From Kibdelosporangium philippinense (GTDB taxonomy: Bacteria > Actinomycetota > Actinomycetes > Mycobacteriales > Pseudonocardiaceae): 64,000 nt of DNA. A program made the position numbers and the translations under genes. The notes beneath the pieces were generated by a model. The model searched no databases, had not been told where the DNA came from, and saw nothing but the letters and a program-made list of their open reading frames with translations. This document shows positions 17,629 through 25,785 of this stretch, in pieces (the first letter of the stretch is position 1; the number at the start of each line of letters is the position of its first letter). The stretch lies in contig NZ_JAJVCN010000002.1 of NCBI RefSeq assembly GCF_021390435.2, positions 1,798,001 to 1,862,000 on the forward strand, given 5' to 3'.

Positions 17629-18207
17629 GTGGTCAGGGAACAGGCTGGCCAGGTACTGGCCGCGAACCTCAGGGCGTTGCGTGGGCAAGCCGGTCTGTCG
17701 CTGTCGGAACTGGCCAGGCGTTCCGGGATAGCCAAGGGCACGCTCTCGCAGCTCGAGTCGGGGACCGGGAACCCGACAATCGAGACCGTGTTCAGTTTGT
17801 CGAACGCATTCAACGTCCCGGTGTCGAGCCTGCTGACCGAGCGGACCGATCCCGGCGTGGTGCTGGTCCGTTCGGCGAGCCTCGACGTGCTCAGCAGCAA
17901 CGCGGTCGACCTGCGGCTGCTGCGCCGGATGGACCTGACCGACACCGTGGTCGAGATTTACGACCAGCGCGTCCGGCCCGGCGCGATCCAGCACTCCGAC
18001 GGCCATCCCGGCCTTGAGCACGTTGCCGTCACGGCAGGTCAGCTGCGCTTTGGCCCGCCGGACGAGCCTTACGTCCTCGGTCCGGGCGACTACATCTGTT
18101 TCCCGGCTCATCGGCCGCACATCTACGAGGCCATCGACGGTCCGGTGATGTCCATCTTGCTGCTGCAATATCCCGCTGGAGCCGTGGCCTCGCCCGTGCA
18201 CCCCTAA
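17629..18207 (+). CDS. XRE-family regulator with C-terminal cupin
   Basis: 192 residues from the GTG at 17629, chosen for GAGGAGG 5 bases upstream. N-terminal helix-turn-helix (LSLSELARRSGIAKGTLSQL, residues 22-41) and C-terminal cupin sensor (HSDGHPGLEHVAVTAGQ ... YVLGPGDYICFPA). This architecture is common for regulators of amino acid and polyamine catabolism that bind the pathway substrate in the cupin. Lies between the orphan binding protein and the hydroxyproline dehydrogenase genes, so it is the likely regulator of this locus. The inverted repeat at 18251-18266 is its likely operator. Confidence 0.85.
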   Translation: MVREQAGQVLAANLRALRGQAGLSLSELARRSGIAKGTLSQLESGTGNPTIETVFSLSNAFNVPVSSLLTERTDPGVVLVRSASLDVLSSNAVDLRLLRRMDLTDTVVEIYDQRVRPGAIQHSDGHPGLEHVAVTAGQLRFGPPDEPYVLGPGDYICFPAHRPHIYEAIDGPVMSILLLQYPAGAVASPVHP

Positions 18208-18250
18208 CGGCCGATTGGATGAGCCACGGATCTCCGACTACCCTGCTGTC

Positions 18251-18266
18251 GTTCACTTTAATGAAC
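18251..18266. promoter_or_regulatory. candidate XRE-cupin operator
   Basis: GTTCA-CTTTAA-TGAAC: perfect 5-bp arms around an AT-rich 6-base centre, in an otherwise GC-rich gap, 10 bases before the ATG of the dehydrogenase beta subunit and 43 bases after the regulator's stop. Confidence 0.55.
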
Positions 18267-18276
18267 GGTGGTGGTC

Positions 18277-19425
18277 ATGCAGCCGGACGTCGTCGTCGTC
18301 GGAGCGGGCATCATCGGCGCCGCGTGCGCCGAGGCGCTCAGCGCGGCCGGGCTCCGGGTCACCGTGATCGACCGCGGCACGCCCGCAGGTGGAACAACCG
18401 CGGCGGGCGAAGGCAACGTCCTGCTTTCCGACAAGCCACCCGGCCCCGAACTTGCCCTGGCCCAAGCCTCCGTCGCACGGTGGCCGAAACTGCTGGCCAC
18501 CCTTCGTGAGCTGCTCGGACCCGAGTTGGCGGAGGTGGAATGGGACGCCAAGGGCGGCCTGGTGGTGGCGCTGGAGAACGCCGACGCCCTGGCCGAGTTC
18601 GCTGACCACCAGCGCCAGGCCGGCGTCCGCGCAGACCTGATCACGGCATCGGAGGCACTGGCACTTGAGCCAAACCTCACCCCAGCAGTCACGGCTGCCA
18701 TGCACTACCCGGACGACGCCCAGTTGCAACCCGTCCTGGCCGCTACGACATTGCTGGCCGCCGTGCAGCGCCGAGGTGGCCAGGTCCGCGGAGACGTGAC
18801 CGCGATCGGAGTCCGACCAGGCGGGCTCCGCACATCCGAGGGATTCCTGTCGTGCGGCGCGGTGATCAACGCGTGCGGCCCGTGGGCCGGTCAATTCAGC
18901 GAACGCGCGGGCGCGCCGATCAACATCCAGCCGCGTAGGGGAGTGGTTCTCGTGACGAGCCACACCTCATTCACTGTGCGGTACAAGGTTTACGACGCGG
19001 ACTACGTCGGCGCGGTCGAGAGCGGCGCGGCCGACCTACAGACGTCTACAGTGGTCGAATCGACCCGCGGAGGCACGATCCTGATCGGCTCCAGCCGCGA
19101 ACGCGTCGGATTCGACGACACCATGCGCGTACCCGTGTTGCGCGAACTGGCGCGCAAGGCCGTCAGGCTGTTTCCCGGGTTGGCTCAAGTACCGGTCATG
19201 CGGGCGTACGGCGGTTTCCGGCCGTACGCTCCCGACCACCTGCCGGTCATCGGGCCGGATCCGCGCGTCCCTGGGCTGTGGCACGCGACCGGGCACGAAG
19301 GCGCCGGAATCGGCTTGGCCGCCGGAACAGGCCAGCTGATCGCGGACCTGTTCCTGGGACGGCCGCCGGTTGTCGACCCGTTGCCGTTCCGCGTGGATCG
19401 CCCGGAGGTGACGTCATGCACGTGA
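18277..19425 (+). CDS. D-hydroxyproline dehydrogenase beta subunit-like FAD oxidase
   Basis: 382 residues of the DadA/glycine oxidase fold. FAD-binding GAGIIGAACAEALSAAG at residues 9-25, second dinucleotide element (INACGPWAGQF) and the C-terminal block GHEGAGIGLAAGTGQL. GTG 18268 is a three-codon longer alternative. Neighbours define its job: a 2Fe-2S subunit and a larger FAD/NAD-type subunit follow with overlaps, exactly the LhpB-LhpE-LhpF style heterotrimeric D-hydroxyproline dehydrogenase described in Pseudomonas, and a deaminase and an epimerase complete the pathway. Oxidises cis-4-hydroxy-D-proline to pyrroline-4-hydroxy-2-carboxylate. Function inferred from cluster organisation plus fold. 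Confidence 0.82.
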   Translation: MQPDVVVVGAGIIGAACAEALSAAGLRVTVIDRGTPAGGTTAAGEGNVLLSDKPPGPELALAQASVARWPKLLATLRELLGPELAEVEWDAKGGLVVALENADALAEFADHQRQAGVRADLITASEALALEPNLTPAVTAAMHYPDDAQLQPVLAATTLLAAVQRRGGQVRGDVTAIGVRPGGLRTSEGFLSCGAVINACGPWAGQFSERAGAPINIQPRRGVVLVTSHTSFTVRYKVYDADYVGAVESGAADLQTSTVVESTRGGTILIGSSRERVGFDDTMRVPVLRELARKAVRLFPGLAQVPVMRAYGGFRPYAPDHLPVIGPDPRVPGLWHATGHEGAGIGLAAGTGQLIADLFLGRPPVVDPLPFRVDRPEVTSCT

Positions 19426-19619
19426 CCGTCGACGGCCAGAAAGTGCCCGCGCAGCCTGGCCAGACCGTGGCCGCTGTGCTGCACAAAGTGGGCCGTGCCA
19501 GGGTGTTCTGCGGGATCGGCGTGTGCTTCGACTGTGTAGTCACGCTTAATGACATCCAGGACATTCGTGCGTGTCAGCGAATAGCGGTCGACGGTGACGA
19601 CGTGCGGACTCGATCATGA
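19416..19619 (+). CDS. 2Fe-2S subunit of hydroxyproline dehydrogenase
   Basis: 67 residues. Ferredoxin-like small subunit with Cys residues in VFCGIGVCFDCVVT (spacing CX4CX2C) and a further Cys in RACQR, matching the plant-type 2Fe-2S pattern of the N-terminal domain of sarcosine-oxidase alpha and stand-alone LhpE-like proteins. The ATG at 19416 lies inside the end of the previous gene with GGAGGTGA just upstream, and the stop overlaps the next ATG, so it is translationally coupled on both sides. Transfers electrons within the heterotrimer. Confidence 0.85.
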   Translation: MHVTVDGQKVPAQPGQTVAAVLHKVGRARVFCGIGVCFDCVVTLNDIQDIRACQRIAVDGDDVRTRS

Positions 19620-20872
19620 ACGTGGTCGTCGTTGGCGCCGGACCCGCAGGTATCAGCGCCGCAAGAGCCGCTTCGAGCCATGGCGCGCGAGTGGTGCTGA
19701 TCGACGCTGGCCGGTCGGTTGGTGGCCAGTTTTTCCGGCAACCGTTCGACCAGCCGCGCACTGTGCCCGGCGTGGAGCATCTGTCGTCCACTGTGGTCTG
19801 GGCGATCGAAGGACGCCGAGCGCACGTACTTTCCGGTCCCGCGGATGGGCCGGACCGGCGCGCCCGCTCGATCGACGCCGATGCCCTCATCCTGGCGACC
19901 GGCGCGTACGACAGAGTGATTCCGTTTCCTGGCTGGGACATTCGCGGCGTCTACACCGCGGGCGCGGCACAGACCCTGGCCAAAGAACAGCGCCTCGCGA
20001 TCGGCAAACGCGTGCTCGTGGCTGGGACTGGGCCGTTCCTGCTCGCGGTCACGAAGTCGCTCATCGACGTCGGCGCCTCGGTGGCCGGTGTGCTGGAAGC
20101 GAATTCCCCGGCGCGCTGGCTGCGTACTCCACTCGCCGGTCGGCACAAACTTGGCGAGGCCGCGCGGTACATGGCTTTGCTTGCACGCCACCGGATTCCC
20201 TACCGAACTCAGGCAGCCGTGGTGGCGGCATACGGAGACGACCAGGTCCGGTCGTCGACCGTCGCGACCGTCGACGACAACTGGAACGTCCTAGACACGG
20301 AGGAAATCGAGGTCGACGCGATCTGCGTCGGCTACGGATTCACGCCACAGTTGGAGCTCGCGGTCGCAGCCGGATGCGAACTGGCCGACGGTTTCGTCAA
20401 AGTCGGCCTGACGCAGGCAACCTCAGTTCCCGGTGTCTTCGCGGCCGGAGAAATCACCGGCATCGGCGGTGCGGATCTCGCCGCGGCAGAGGGAACCGTC
20501 GCCGGGATTGCCGCCGTCGGTGGCGACGTACCGCTCGATGCGTTGCGAAAAGTACGCCAGGGCCGCAGATTCGCGGCAGCATTGGCCCAGGCACACCCAC
20601 TGCAACCCGGGTGGTGGGATTGGTTGGCCAACGACACGATCGTCTGCCGCTGCGAACGGGTCACGTATGGCGCGCTCTGCGACGCCGTCACAACAAGGGC
20701 AGCAACTGGGCCGCGAACCGTGAAGCTGGTCAGCCGAGTGGGCCTTGGCCGCTGCCAAGGCCGGACCTGCTTGCGCAACGCGACCGACCTGACTGGAGTG
20801 GCCTTCACCGACCGGCGCCCGATCGCGGCGCCACTTCGTCTGAGCGAACTCGCAGCCGAGGAGGAACAGTGA
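19616..20872 (+). CDS. hydroxyproline dehydrogenase alpha subunit-like FAD/NAD oxidoreductase
   Basis: 418 residues. N-terminal FAD motif VVVGAGPAGISAARAA and mid-protein VLVAGTGPFLLAVTKSL form the two-dinucleotide-domain flavoprotein. The C-terminus has a BFD-like 2Fe-2S domain with Cys pairs in IVCRCERV and GRCQGRTC. This is the alpha-subunit organisation of heteromeric D-hydroxyproline and opine/octopine dehydrogenases. Overlaps the preceding gene by ATGA and the next by GTGA. Acts with the beta subunit and 2Fe-2S subunit to pass electrons from cis-4-hydroxy-D-proline to the respiratory chain (family knowledge). The opine dehydrogenase alternative is made unlikely by the epimerase and deaminase downstream. 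Confidence 0.82.
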   Translation: MNVVVVGAGPAGISAARAASSHGARVVLIDAGRSVGGQFFRQPFDQPRTVPGVEHLSSTVVWAIEGRRAHVLSGPADGPDRRARSIDADALILATGAYDRVIPFPGWDIRGVYTAGAAQTLAKEQRLAIGKRVLVAGTGPFLLAVTKSLIDVGASVAGVLEANSPARWLRTPLAGRHKLGEAARYMALLARHRIPYRTQAAVVAAYGDDQVRSSTVATVDDNWNVLDTEEIEVDAICVGYGFTPQLELAVAAGCELADGFVKVGLTQATSVPGVFAAGEITGIGGADLAAAEGTVAGIAAVGGDVPLDALRKVRQGRRFAAALAQAHPLQPGWWDWLANDTIVCRCERVTYGALCDAVTTRAATGPRTVKLVSRVGLGRCQGRTCLRNATDLTGVAFTDRRPIAAPLRLSELAAEEEQ

Positions 20873-21771
20873 CACAGGAAAAGCTCGACGGCGTCATCGT
20901 CGCGACCGCGTTGCCGTACGCCGAAGACCTGGCCGCGCCTGCCGGACTCCGAGTCGACCTGGACCGATACGCCGAACACTGCCAGTGGCTGATCGAGAAC
21001 GGATGCCGCGGCGTCGGTCCGAACGGATCGCTCGGCGAATATTCGTCCCTCACCGACGACGAGCGCCGGGCCGTGGCGCGCACCGCGATCGACACTGTGG
21101 GAGACCGGGGAATCGTGGTGGTCGGCGTGCACGGCGTCGGCGCCCACCAGGCTCGGTACTGGGCCGAGGCCGCGGCCGAGGATGGCGCGGATGGCGTGCT
21201 GTGTCTGCCACCCACGCTGTACCGAGCGAATGCGGGCGAAGTGATCAAGCACTTCGAACAGGTCGCGGCAGTCGGCCTGCCGGTCATGGTCTACAACAAC
21301 CCGTTCGACACCAAGGTCGATCTGACGCCAGCGTTGCTCGCGGAGATCGCCCAGATCGACAACGTGGTCGCGGTCAAGGAATTCTCCGGCGACGTCCGCC
21401 GGGTGACCGAAATCCGCGACCAGGCGCCGAACTTGACCGTGGTCGCCGGAGCCGACGACGTGTTGGTCGAGTCGGTGCTGATGGGCGCGACCGGCTGGTT
21501 CGCTGGCTTCCCGAACGTCTTCCCGGCCGAATCCGTGCGCCTGTTCTCCCTTGCCCTTGAAGGAAAGGTCGCTGACGCCCGCGCCATGTACGAGGCCATG
21601 GTCGGCGCGTTCCGGTGGGACTCGCGAACGGAGTTCGTCCAGGCGATCAAGTACGGGATGGACTACGTCGGTCGGTATGGCGGACCATGCCGACCGCCCC
21701 GCGGTCCACTGTCGACAGAGCAGCTCGCGGTGTTGGAAGCCGACATGCAGCGAGCGGTAGGGGTGGCTTGA
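20869..21771 (+). CDS. pyrroline-4-hydroxy-2-carboxylate deaminase (DapA family)
   Basis: 300-residue TIM barrel of the dihydrodipicolinate synthase/N-acetylneuraminate lyase family. The Schiff-base Lys is Lys170 (VVAVKEFSG) and the catalytic Tyr is Tyr142 (VMVYNNP). The loop PNGSLGEYSSLT replaces the usual G-TTGE motif, as expected for non-DapA members. In hydroxyproline clusters this family converts 1-pyrroline-4-hydroxy-2-carboxylate to 2-oxoglutarate semialdehyde and ammonia. The GTG overlaps the previous stop by 4 bp. The final enzyme of the pathway, 2-oxoglutarate semialdehyde dehydrogenase, is not in the window. Confidence 0.82.
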   Translation: MTQEKLDGVIVATALPYAEDLAAPAGLRVDLDRYAEHCQWLIENGCRGVGPNGSLGEYSSLTDDERRAVARTAIDTVGDRGIVVVGVHGVGAHQARYWAEAAAEDGADGVLCLPPTLYRANAGEVIKHFEQVAAVGLPVMVYNNPFDTKVDLTPALLAEIAQIDNVVAVKEFSGDVRRVTEIRDQAPNLTVVAGADDVLVESVLMGATGWFAGFPNVFPAESVRLFSLALEGKVADARAMYEAMVGAFRWDSRTEFVQAIKYGMDYVGRYGGPCRPPRGPLSTEQLAVLEADMQRAVGVA

Positions 21772-21772
21772 A

Positions 21773-22774
21773 ATGCGGGCCACTCGTTACTTCACCGCAG
21801 TCGACTCGCACACCGAGGGCATGCCGACGCGCGTGATCACCGGCGGAGTCGGCGTGATCCCCGGCGACACCATGGCCGAGAAACGCGCGTACTTCGTCGA
21901 GCACCTTGATCACATTCGCCAGTTCCTGGTCAACGAGCCGCGTGGGCACGCAGCCATGAGTGGCGCGATATTGCAGCCACCCACCAGACCGGACGCCGAC
22001 ACCGGAGTTCTCTACATCGAGGTCTCCGGCTGCTTGCCCATGTGCGGGCACGGCACGATCGGTGTGGCGACTGTGCTTGTGGAGACCGGCATGGTCGAAG
22101 TAGTCGAACCTGTCACCACCATCCGGCTGGACACGCCAGCAGGCTTGGTCGTCGCGGAAGTCCTCGTCCGCGACGGCCGCGCCGAATCGGTCACCATCGA
22201 GAACGTGCCGTCGTTCTCTTTGGAGCTCGACGCTGTCGTGACCGTGCCGGGGATCGGTGAGGTCCGTTACGACATGGCATACGGCGGGAACTTCTATGCC
22301 ATATTGCCCATCAAGGACCTGGGAATCCCCTTTGACAAGTCCGAAAAGGACAGAATGTTGACGGCAGGCCTGCGAATCATGGCGGCCATCAACGCCGAGC
22401 GGCGACCAGTGCATCCAAGCGACCAGCGCTTCGCCGGATGCAAACACGTACAACTGGTAGCCCCCGGGGCTGACGGCAGCCATTCCCGCAACGCCATGGT
22501 CATCCACCCTGGCTGGTTCGACCGATCCCCATGCGGCACAGGCACTTCCGCACGGATGGCGCAACTGCACGCCCGTGGCGAACTCGCCATCGGGCAAGAC
22601 TTCGTGAACGAGTCTTTGCTAGGGACCTCGTTCATCGGACGGCTCAGCAAGGAGACCACCGTCGCTACGCTCGACGCAGTCGTCCCTACAGTCACCGGTC
22701 GCGCCTGGATCACCGGTATGGCTCAATACCTGTTGGACCCCACCGATCCTTTCCCCAACGGATTCAGACTTTGA
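21773..22774 (+). CDS. 4-hydroxyproline 2-epimerase
   Basis: 333 residues of the proline racemase family. Both catalytic Cys residues are present, Cys91 in LPMCGHGT and Cys254 in SPCGTGTSA, so it is a two-base epimerase/racemase rather than a hydroxyproline dehydratase, which replaces one Cys by Thr. Starts one base after the upstream stop, with GGGGTGG as ribosome binding site. Epimerises trans-4-hydroxy-L-proline to cis-4-hydroxy-D-proline, the first step of the pathway encoded upstream. Last gene of the operon. Confidence 0.9.
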   Translation: MRATRYFTAVDSHTEGMPTRVITGGVGVIPGDTMAEKRAYFVEHLDHIRQFLVNEPRGHAAMSGAILQPPTRPDADTGVLYIEVSGCLPMCGHGTIGVATVLVETGMVEVVEPVTTIRLDTPAGLVVAEVLVRDGRAESVTIENVPSFSLELDAVVTVPGIGEVRYDMAYGGNFYAILPIKDLGIPFDKSEKDRMLTAGLRIMAAINAERRPVHPSDQRFAGCKHVQLVAPGADGSHSRNAMVIHPGWFDRSPCGTGTSARMAQLHARGELAIGQDFVNESLLGTSFIGRLSKETTVATLDAVVPTVTGRAWITGMAQYLLDPTDPFPNGFRL

Positions 22775-22852
22775 ACGGACAGAAGGAAAGCAATGCCAAT
22801 GCCGAGCGTACGGAGTTCGGCGGGCAAGGCAAGTGCCTGAAGATCCACATCC

Positions 22853-22884
22853 CCGAGTTGTCCACAGGCGCCGAGTTGTCCACA
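22853..22884 (+). repeat. direct repeat of CCGAGTTGTCCACA with DnaA-box-like core
   Basis: Two identical 14-mers (22853-22866 and 22871-22884), 18 bp apart start to start. Each ends in TTGTCCACA, the actinobacterial DnaA-box consensus. Only two boxes exist and no replication genes are nearby, so this is not an origin. It may be chance, a DnaA-titration or regulatory site, or a remnant. Confidence 0.45.
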
Positions 22885-22961
22885 TCGCACACGACACAAT
22901 CCCTGTTGATCAACCCCCACCGATAGAATGGATCGGGGACGCCCCCCGGGAGCGGTGGGGG

Positions 22962-23030
22962 ATGTCCTGATGTCCTGATGTTCGGTGGGATGTCTGGTGT
23001 CTAGTGTCTGGTGATTGGTGGGGGATCTGG
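22962..23030 (+). repeat. imperfect G/T-rich tandem repeat
   Basis: ATGTCCTG twice in tandem, then variants ATGTTCGG, ATGTCTGG, TGTCTAG, TGTCTGG and TGATTGG, all about 8 bases long. Purine/pyrimidine-skewed low-complexity tract with no coding potential seen. Confidence 0.5.
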
Positions 23031-23332
23031 ATCACAGGCTTCTTGTCGTCCAGTTCGGACAGTGAGCATGCCCGGATCGTCATTCGTCGAACCGCCTTGG
23101 GGATTATGTGGCTGGGTTGCGGGACGACCTCTGGCGTGTCGCTGGCACGCGTTGCTGTCGGTCACGACCGTTGGGGCGCCTGGCCTTGATGAGGTACGGG
23201 TGGCCGACGGTTGGCAAGATCATCCGGTTTCAGGTGTCGCTGAAGCAGCCTGAACAGGGGCAGTGCCAACGAAAACACGGTGTTAGCCTCCGATTACGTC
23301 GGGTAAGAGCCCGTGCTGGACCGGAGGAGTGA

Positions 23333-23608
23333 GTGATCATCAAGAAGTTGAGTGCCAGGGTCCTGATCGGCGGAATGCTCGCGGGAGCCGCCGTGCTCGC
23401 TGCCGCGCCCCTCGCAAGCGCGGCGCAAGACATTCCCTCGTCCGCGGTGAGCGCGATGGACGGCTGGGTCAAGGCCGGGGAATACCCTTCATTCGAGATC
23501 TGCACTGCCAAGGGCAGGGAATGGGTGAGAAAGAACGGGGCGCTCGGGTTCAACTGCCGGTGGTCGGACGCCAGGTCGGAGTGGGACCTGATGGTGCAGG
23601 TGTCCTGA
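23333..23608 (+). CDS. small secreted protein
   Basis: 91 residues from GTG 23333, with GGAGGAG 3-6 bases upstream. N-terminal signal peptide: Lys-rich start, hydrophobic core (VLIGGMLAGAAVLAAAPL) and an Ala-Ser-Ala-Ala cleavage site near residue 31. The mature part of about 60 residues has two Cys (ICTAKG, FNCRW) that could form one disulfide, and several Trp. Not recognised. Tandem two-Cys secreted proteins of this size are frequent in actinomycetes without known function. Monocistronic, convergent with the phosphatase gene. Confidence 0.72.
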   Translation: MIIKKLSARVLIGGMLAGAAVLAAAPLASAAQDIPSSAVSAMDGWVKAGEYPSFEICTAKGREWVRKNGALGFNCRWSDARSEWDLMVQVS

Positions 23609-23660
23609 CCGGCTTTCGCTGGTACTTCCGCGCAGCCGGGACTGCCAACGCGGTCCCGGC

Positions 23661-24299
23661 TCAGCGTCCGCCGCTCTGCAGCGACGCTGGGAGATGAGTT
23701 GTAGACGCGCTCCGCAGCTGGAAGCCTCGCTTGCCACTGTGAACCAACGGCAAGATCGAGCAATTCGGGATGACGATGGCCTTCCGGAAGACATGGAATC
23801 GCCGCATGCTTGCGCTGTCGGGAACCTCCGAGCCGGACAGGATCGCCCACAGGACAACGCGCATGAACATCCCATGGGTGAAAGCCGCAACGAGAGAGCT
23901 CTCTGTTTCGGCTAAGCGGACCAGAAACCGGCGGGCTCGAGCGTAAACGTCTACAAAGGACTCGGAGCGAGGGTCGTCCCGATAGTACGGATCGGCGGCT
24001 TCCCAGTATCTGGCATCATCCGCCCTCGGCTTGTCGAAGCGGCCGACTTGCGTGAATTCCTCGATCGGCCATTGCTCGACCCGAGCTGACGGGAACCGCT
24101 CGATGGTCGGCTGAGCTGTCTGCTGGGCCCGCGGGTAAGGCGAGTGGACGACCAGGTCAGGAACGTGGTCGAAAACCTCGGCCACCACCGCTGCCTGCTG
24201 AAAACCAAGCGGGGTCAGCGGATTGGTGGCCGGTCCCGTGATCCGGCTCTCTGGGGTCGCGCGACTTTGCCCGTGCCGGATCAGCCAAATCCGCGTCAC
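23661..24299 (-). CDS. histidine phosphatase family protein
   Basis: 212 residues. Phosphoglycerate-mutase-like fold with the catalytic LIRHGQS at residues 6-12, a second Arg in SPYPRAQQT and the second His in AFTHGMFMR. The GTG start overlaps the stop of the cobalt-transport ATPase gene by 4 bp, so it is translated with the cobalt transporter operon. The family includes CobC, the alpha-ribazole phosphatase of cobalamin assembly, which would make sense here, but the sequence alone does not separate CobC from other family members. C-terminal 30 residues appear to be an extra tail. Confidence 0.75.
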   Translation of the reverse strand: MTRIWLIRHGQSRATPESRITGPATNPLTPLGFQQAAVVAEVFDHVPDLVVHSPYPRAQQTAQPTIERFPSARVEQWPIEEFTQVGRFDKPRADDARYWEAADPYYRDDPRSESFVDVYARARRFLVRLAETESSLVAAFTHGMFMRVVLWAILSGSEVPDSASMRRFHVFRKAIVIPNCSILPLVHSGKRGFQLRSASTTHLPASLQSGGR

Positions 24300-25033
24300 G
24301 GGATCTGGAACCCGTACGGCAGTTCAAGTCGGTGCTGCGCGAGCAAATCCGTATCCGCCAGGATTTTCTCGGTTGGCCCGTCGGCCACGATCACGCCGCC
24401 GTCGATCAGGATGCTGCGCGGGCACAGCTGCAGCGCGTACGGCAGGTCATGCGTGACCATCAACATGGTCCGGTTCAACGAAAGCAGCACCTCCGCCAGT
24501 TCGCGCCGGGCGATTGGCTCCAGGTTCGCCGACGGCTCGTCCAGCACCATGATCTCAGGGTCGCACGCAAGCACTGTCGCCACAGCGACCCTGCGACGCT
24601 GCCCGAACGACAGGTGCAGCGGGGACTTGTCCGGCAAATGCGCCATCCCGACCGCGGCCAACGCCGACGACACCGCCGATTCCAGCGCGTCGCCGGTCAC
24701 GCCGAAGTTCGCGGGCCCGAAGGCGACGTCCTCGGCCACGGTCGGCATGAACAGTTGGTCGTCCGGGTCTTGGAAAACCACGCCAACTCGGCGCCGGATC
24801 TCCTTCAGGTTCGCTTTCGTGACCGGCAGCCCCGCCACTGTGATGCTGCCCGCGCCCGCCTGCAGGACACCGTTGAGGTGCATCACCAAGGTCGTTTTGC
24901 CTGCGCCGTTCGGGCCGAGCACGGCGACCCGCTCGCCGGGATCGATCCGCAGGTCCACGCCGAACAAAGCCTGCGTCCCGTCGGGATATGCGTATGCCAG
25001 GCCTTCGACGAGCAGTGCTGGGGTCACGTCCAC
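24296..25033 (-). CDS. cbiO: energy-coupling factor/cobalt ABC transporter ATPase
   Basis: 245 residues. Walker A GPNGAGKTT at about residues 39-47, signature LSFGQRRR, Walker B IMVLDEPSA and the H-loop VTHDL are all intact. The block VVFQDPDDQLF is typical of CbiO/EcfA. Overlaps the CbiQ gene by 10 bp; a second GTG at 25027 giving a 4-bp GTGA overlap is equally possible as start. Powers cobalt uptake with CbiM, the PDGLE/CbiN protein and CbiQ. Confidence 0.9.
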   Translation of the reverse strand: MDVTPALLVEGLAYAYPDGTQALFGVDLRIDPGERVAVLGPNGAGKTTLVMHLNGVLQAGAGSITVAGLPVTKANLKEIRRRVGVVFQDPDDQLFMPTVAEDVAFGPANFGVTGDALESAVSSALAAVGMAHLPDKSPLHLSFGQRRRVAVATVLACDPEIMVLDEPSANLEPIARRELAEVLLSLNRTMLMVTHDLPYALQLCPRSILIDGGVIVADGPTEKILADTDLLAQHRLELPYGFQIP

Positions 25034-25785
25034 AGCGCCACCGTAAGCGTTGCGAGTGACACGGCTGCGGGCACCAGGCCTGCCGCCCAGAGTCGCACCC
25101 CGGGGCGTGGCCGAGCTGGCTCGGGCGTGACGCCTGAGAAGCCTCGGGACAGCATCGCGATGTGCACACGCTCGCCGCGTTCATACGATCTGATGAACAG
25201 TGTTCCGATTCCTCGTGCGGTCGCGCCGATCTGCCATAGGAATCGCGGGTCGTGGCCGCGGCTGATGCGCGCGATCCGCATCCGTCGCGCCTCTTGGACG
25301 ATCACCTCGACGTACCGGATCATCAGTGTGGCGATCGTGATGATCAAGCTGGGCACGCGCAGCCGCTGCAAACCAGCGATGAGGTCACGGTGGCTCGTTG
25401 AGGCGGCCAGGGTCAGCGACACCAGCACACCGAGCGTGCCTTTGATCACAATGTTCCATCCGGCCAGCGTTCCCTCGATGGACACCGACAGGCCCAAGAA
25501 CGACGTCCGCTGCCCGCCGCCGACGAACGGCAGCAGCAAAGCCAGCACCACGAACGGAATCTCGATCATGGCGCGCGCGGCGAACCACTTCGGCGGCACG
25601 CCCGCGATCGCCCACACGACGAGCAGAACCAGGAAGTACCCGGCGAACGCCCAATATTCCGTCCGGGGTGTTGCCACAACGCAGAGCACCATCGCCAGCG
25701 CCGAGATGATCTTCACCTGGGGCGCGAGCGTGTGCACCGGTGAGTCACCCGCGCGGTAAAGCAGGTGACTGTGCCCGGCGCCCAT
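25024..25785 (-). CDS. cbiQ: cobalt transporter transmembrane protein CbiQ
   Basis: 253-residue EcfT-type coupling membrane protein. About five to six hydrophobic segments, and the two coupling motifs that contact the ATPase are visible as EARRMRIARISRG and SYERGERVHIAMLSRGF (Ala-Arg-Gly-like motifs). ATG 25785 directly follows the TAG of the preceding gene. Links the CbiM substrate-binding membrane protein to CbiO. Confidence 0.88.
   Translation of the reverse strand: MGAGHSHLLYRAGDSPVHTLAPQVKIISALAMVLCVVATPRTEYWAFAGYFLVLLVVWAIAGVPPKWFAARAMIEIPFVVLALLLPFVGGGQRTSFLGLSVSIEGTLAGWNIVIKGTLGVLVSLTLAASTSHRDLIAGLQRLRVPSLIITIATLMIRYVEVIVQEARRMRIARISRGHDPRFLWQIGATARGIGTLFIRSYERGERVHIAMLSRGFSGVTPEPARPRPGVRLWAAGLVPAAVSLATLTVALWT

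Larger units (their letters stand above)
22775..23332. other. 558-bp intergenic region, repeat-rich
   Basis: No credible gene. It holds two DnaA-box-like nonamers (22858-22866 and 22876-22884), a G/T-rich imperfect tandem repeat (22962-23030) and the ribosome binding site of the next gene. Base composition between 22960 and 23130 differs from the surrounding coding DNA (G and T rich on this strand). Confidence 0.5.

Noticed and set aside
16245..17945. 566-codon leftward open frame opposite the binding-protein gene
   Set aside because: Shadow of the LivK-type gene. The forward frame has a lipobox, a binding-protein fold and a ribosome site.
19594..21771. 725-codon open frame joining two regions
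   Set aside because: Only its last 300 codons (from GTG 20869) encode the DapA-family enzyme. The front is the shadow of the FAD subunit gene in another frame.
22853..22884. Replication origin
   Set aside because: Only two DnaA-box-like nonamers, no AT-rich unwinding region and no dnaA, dnaN or rep gene.
22962..23330. Remnant of an insertion sequence or HNH endonuclease gene
   Set aside because: The odd composition suggested decayed mobile DNA, but no terminal repeats, transposase or HNH motif could be read in any frame.
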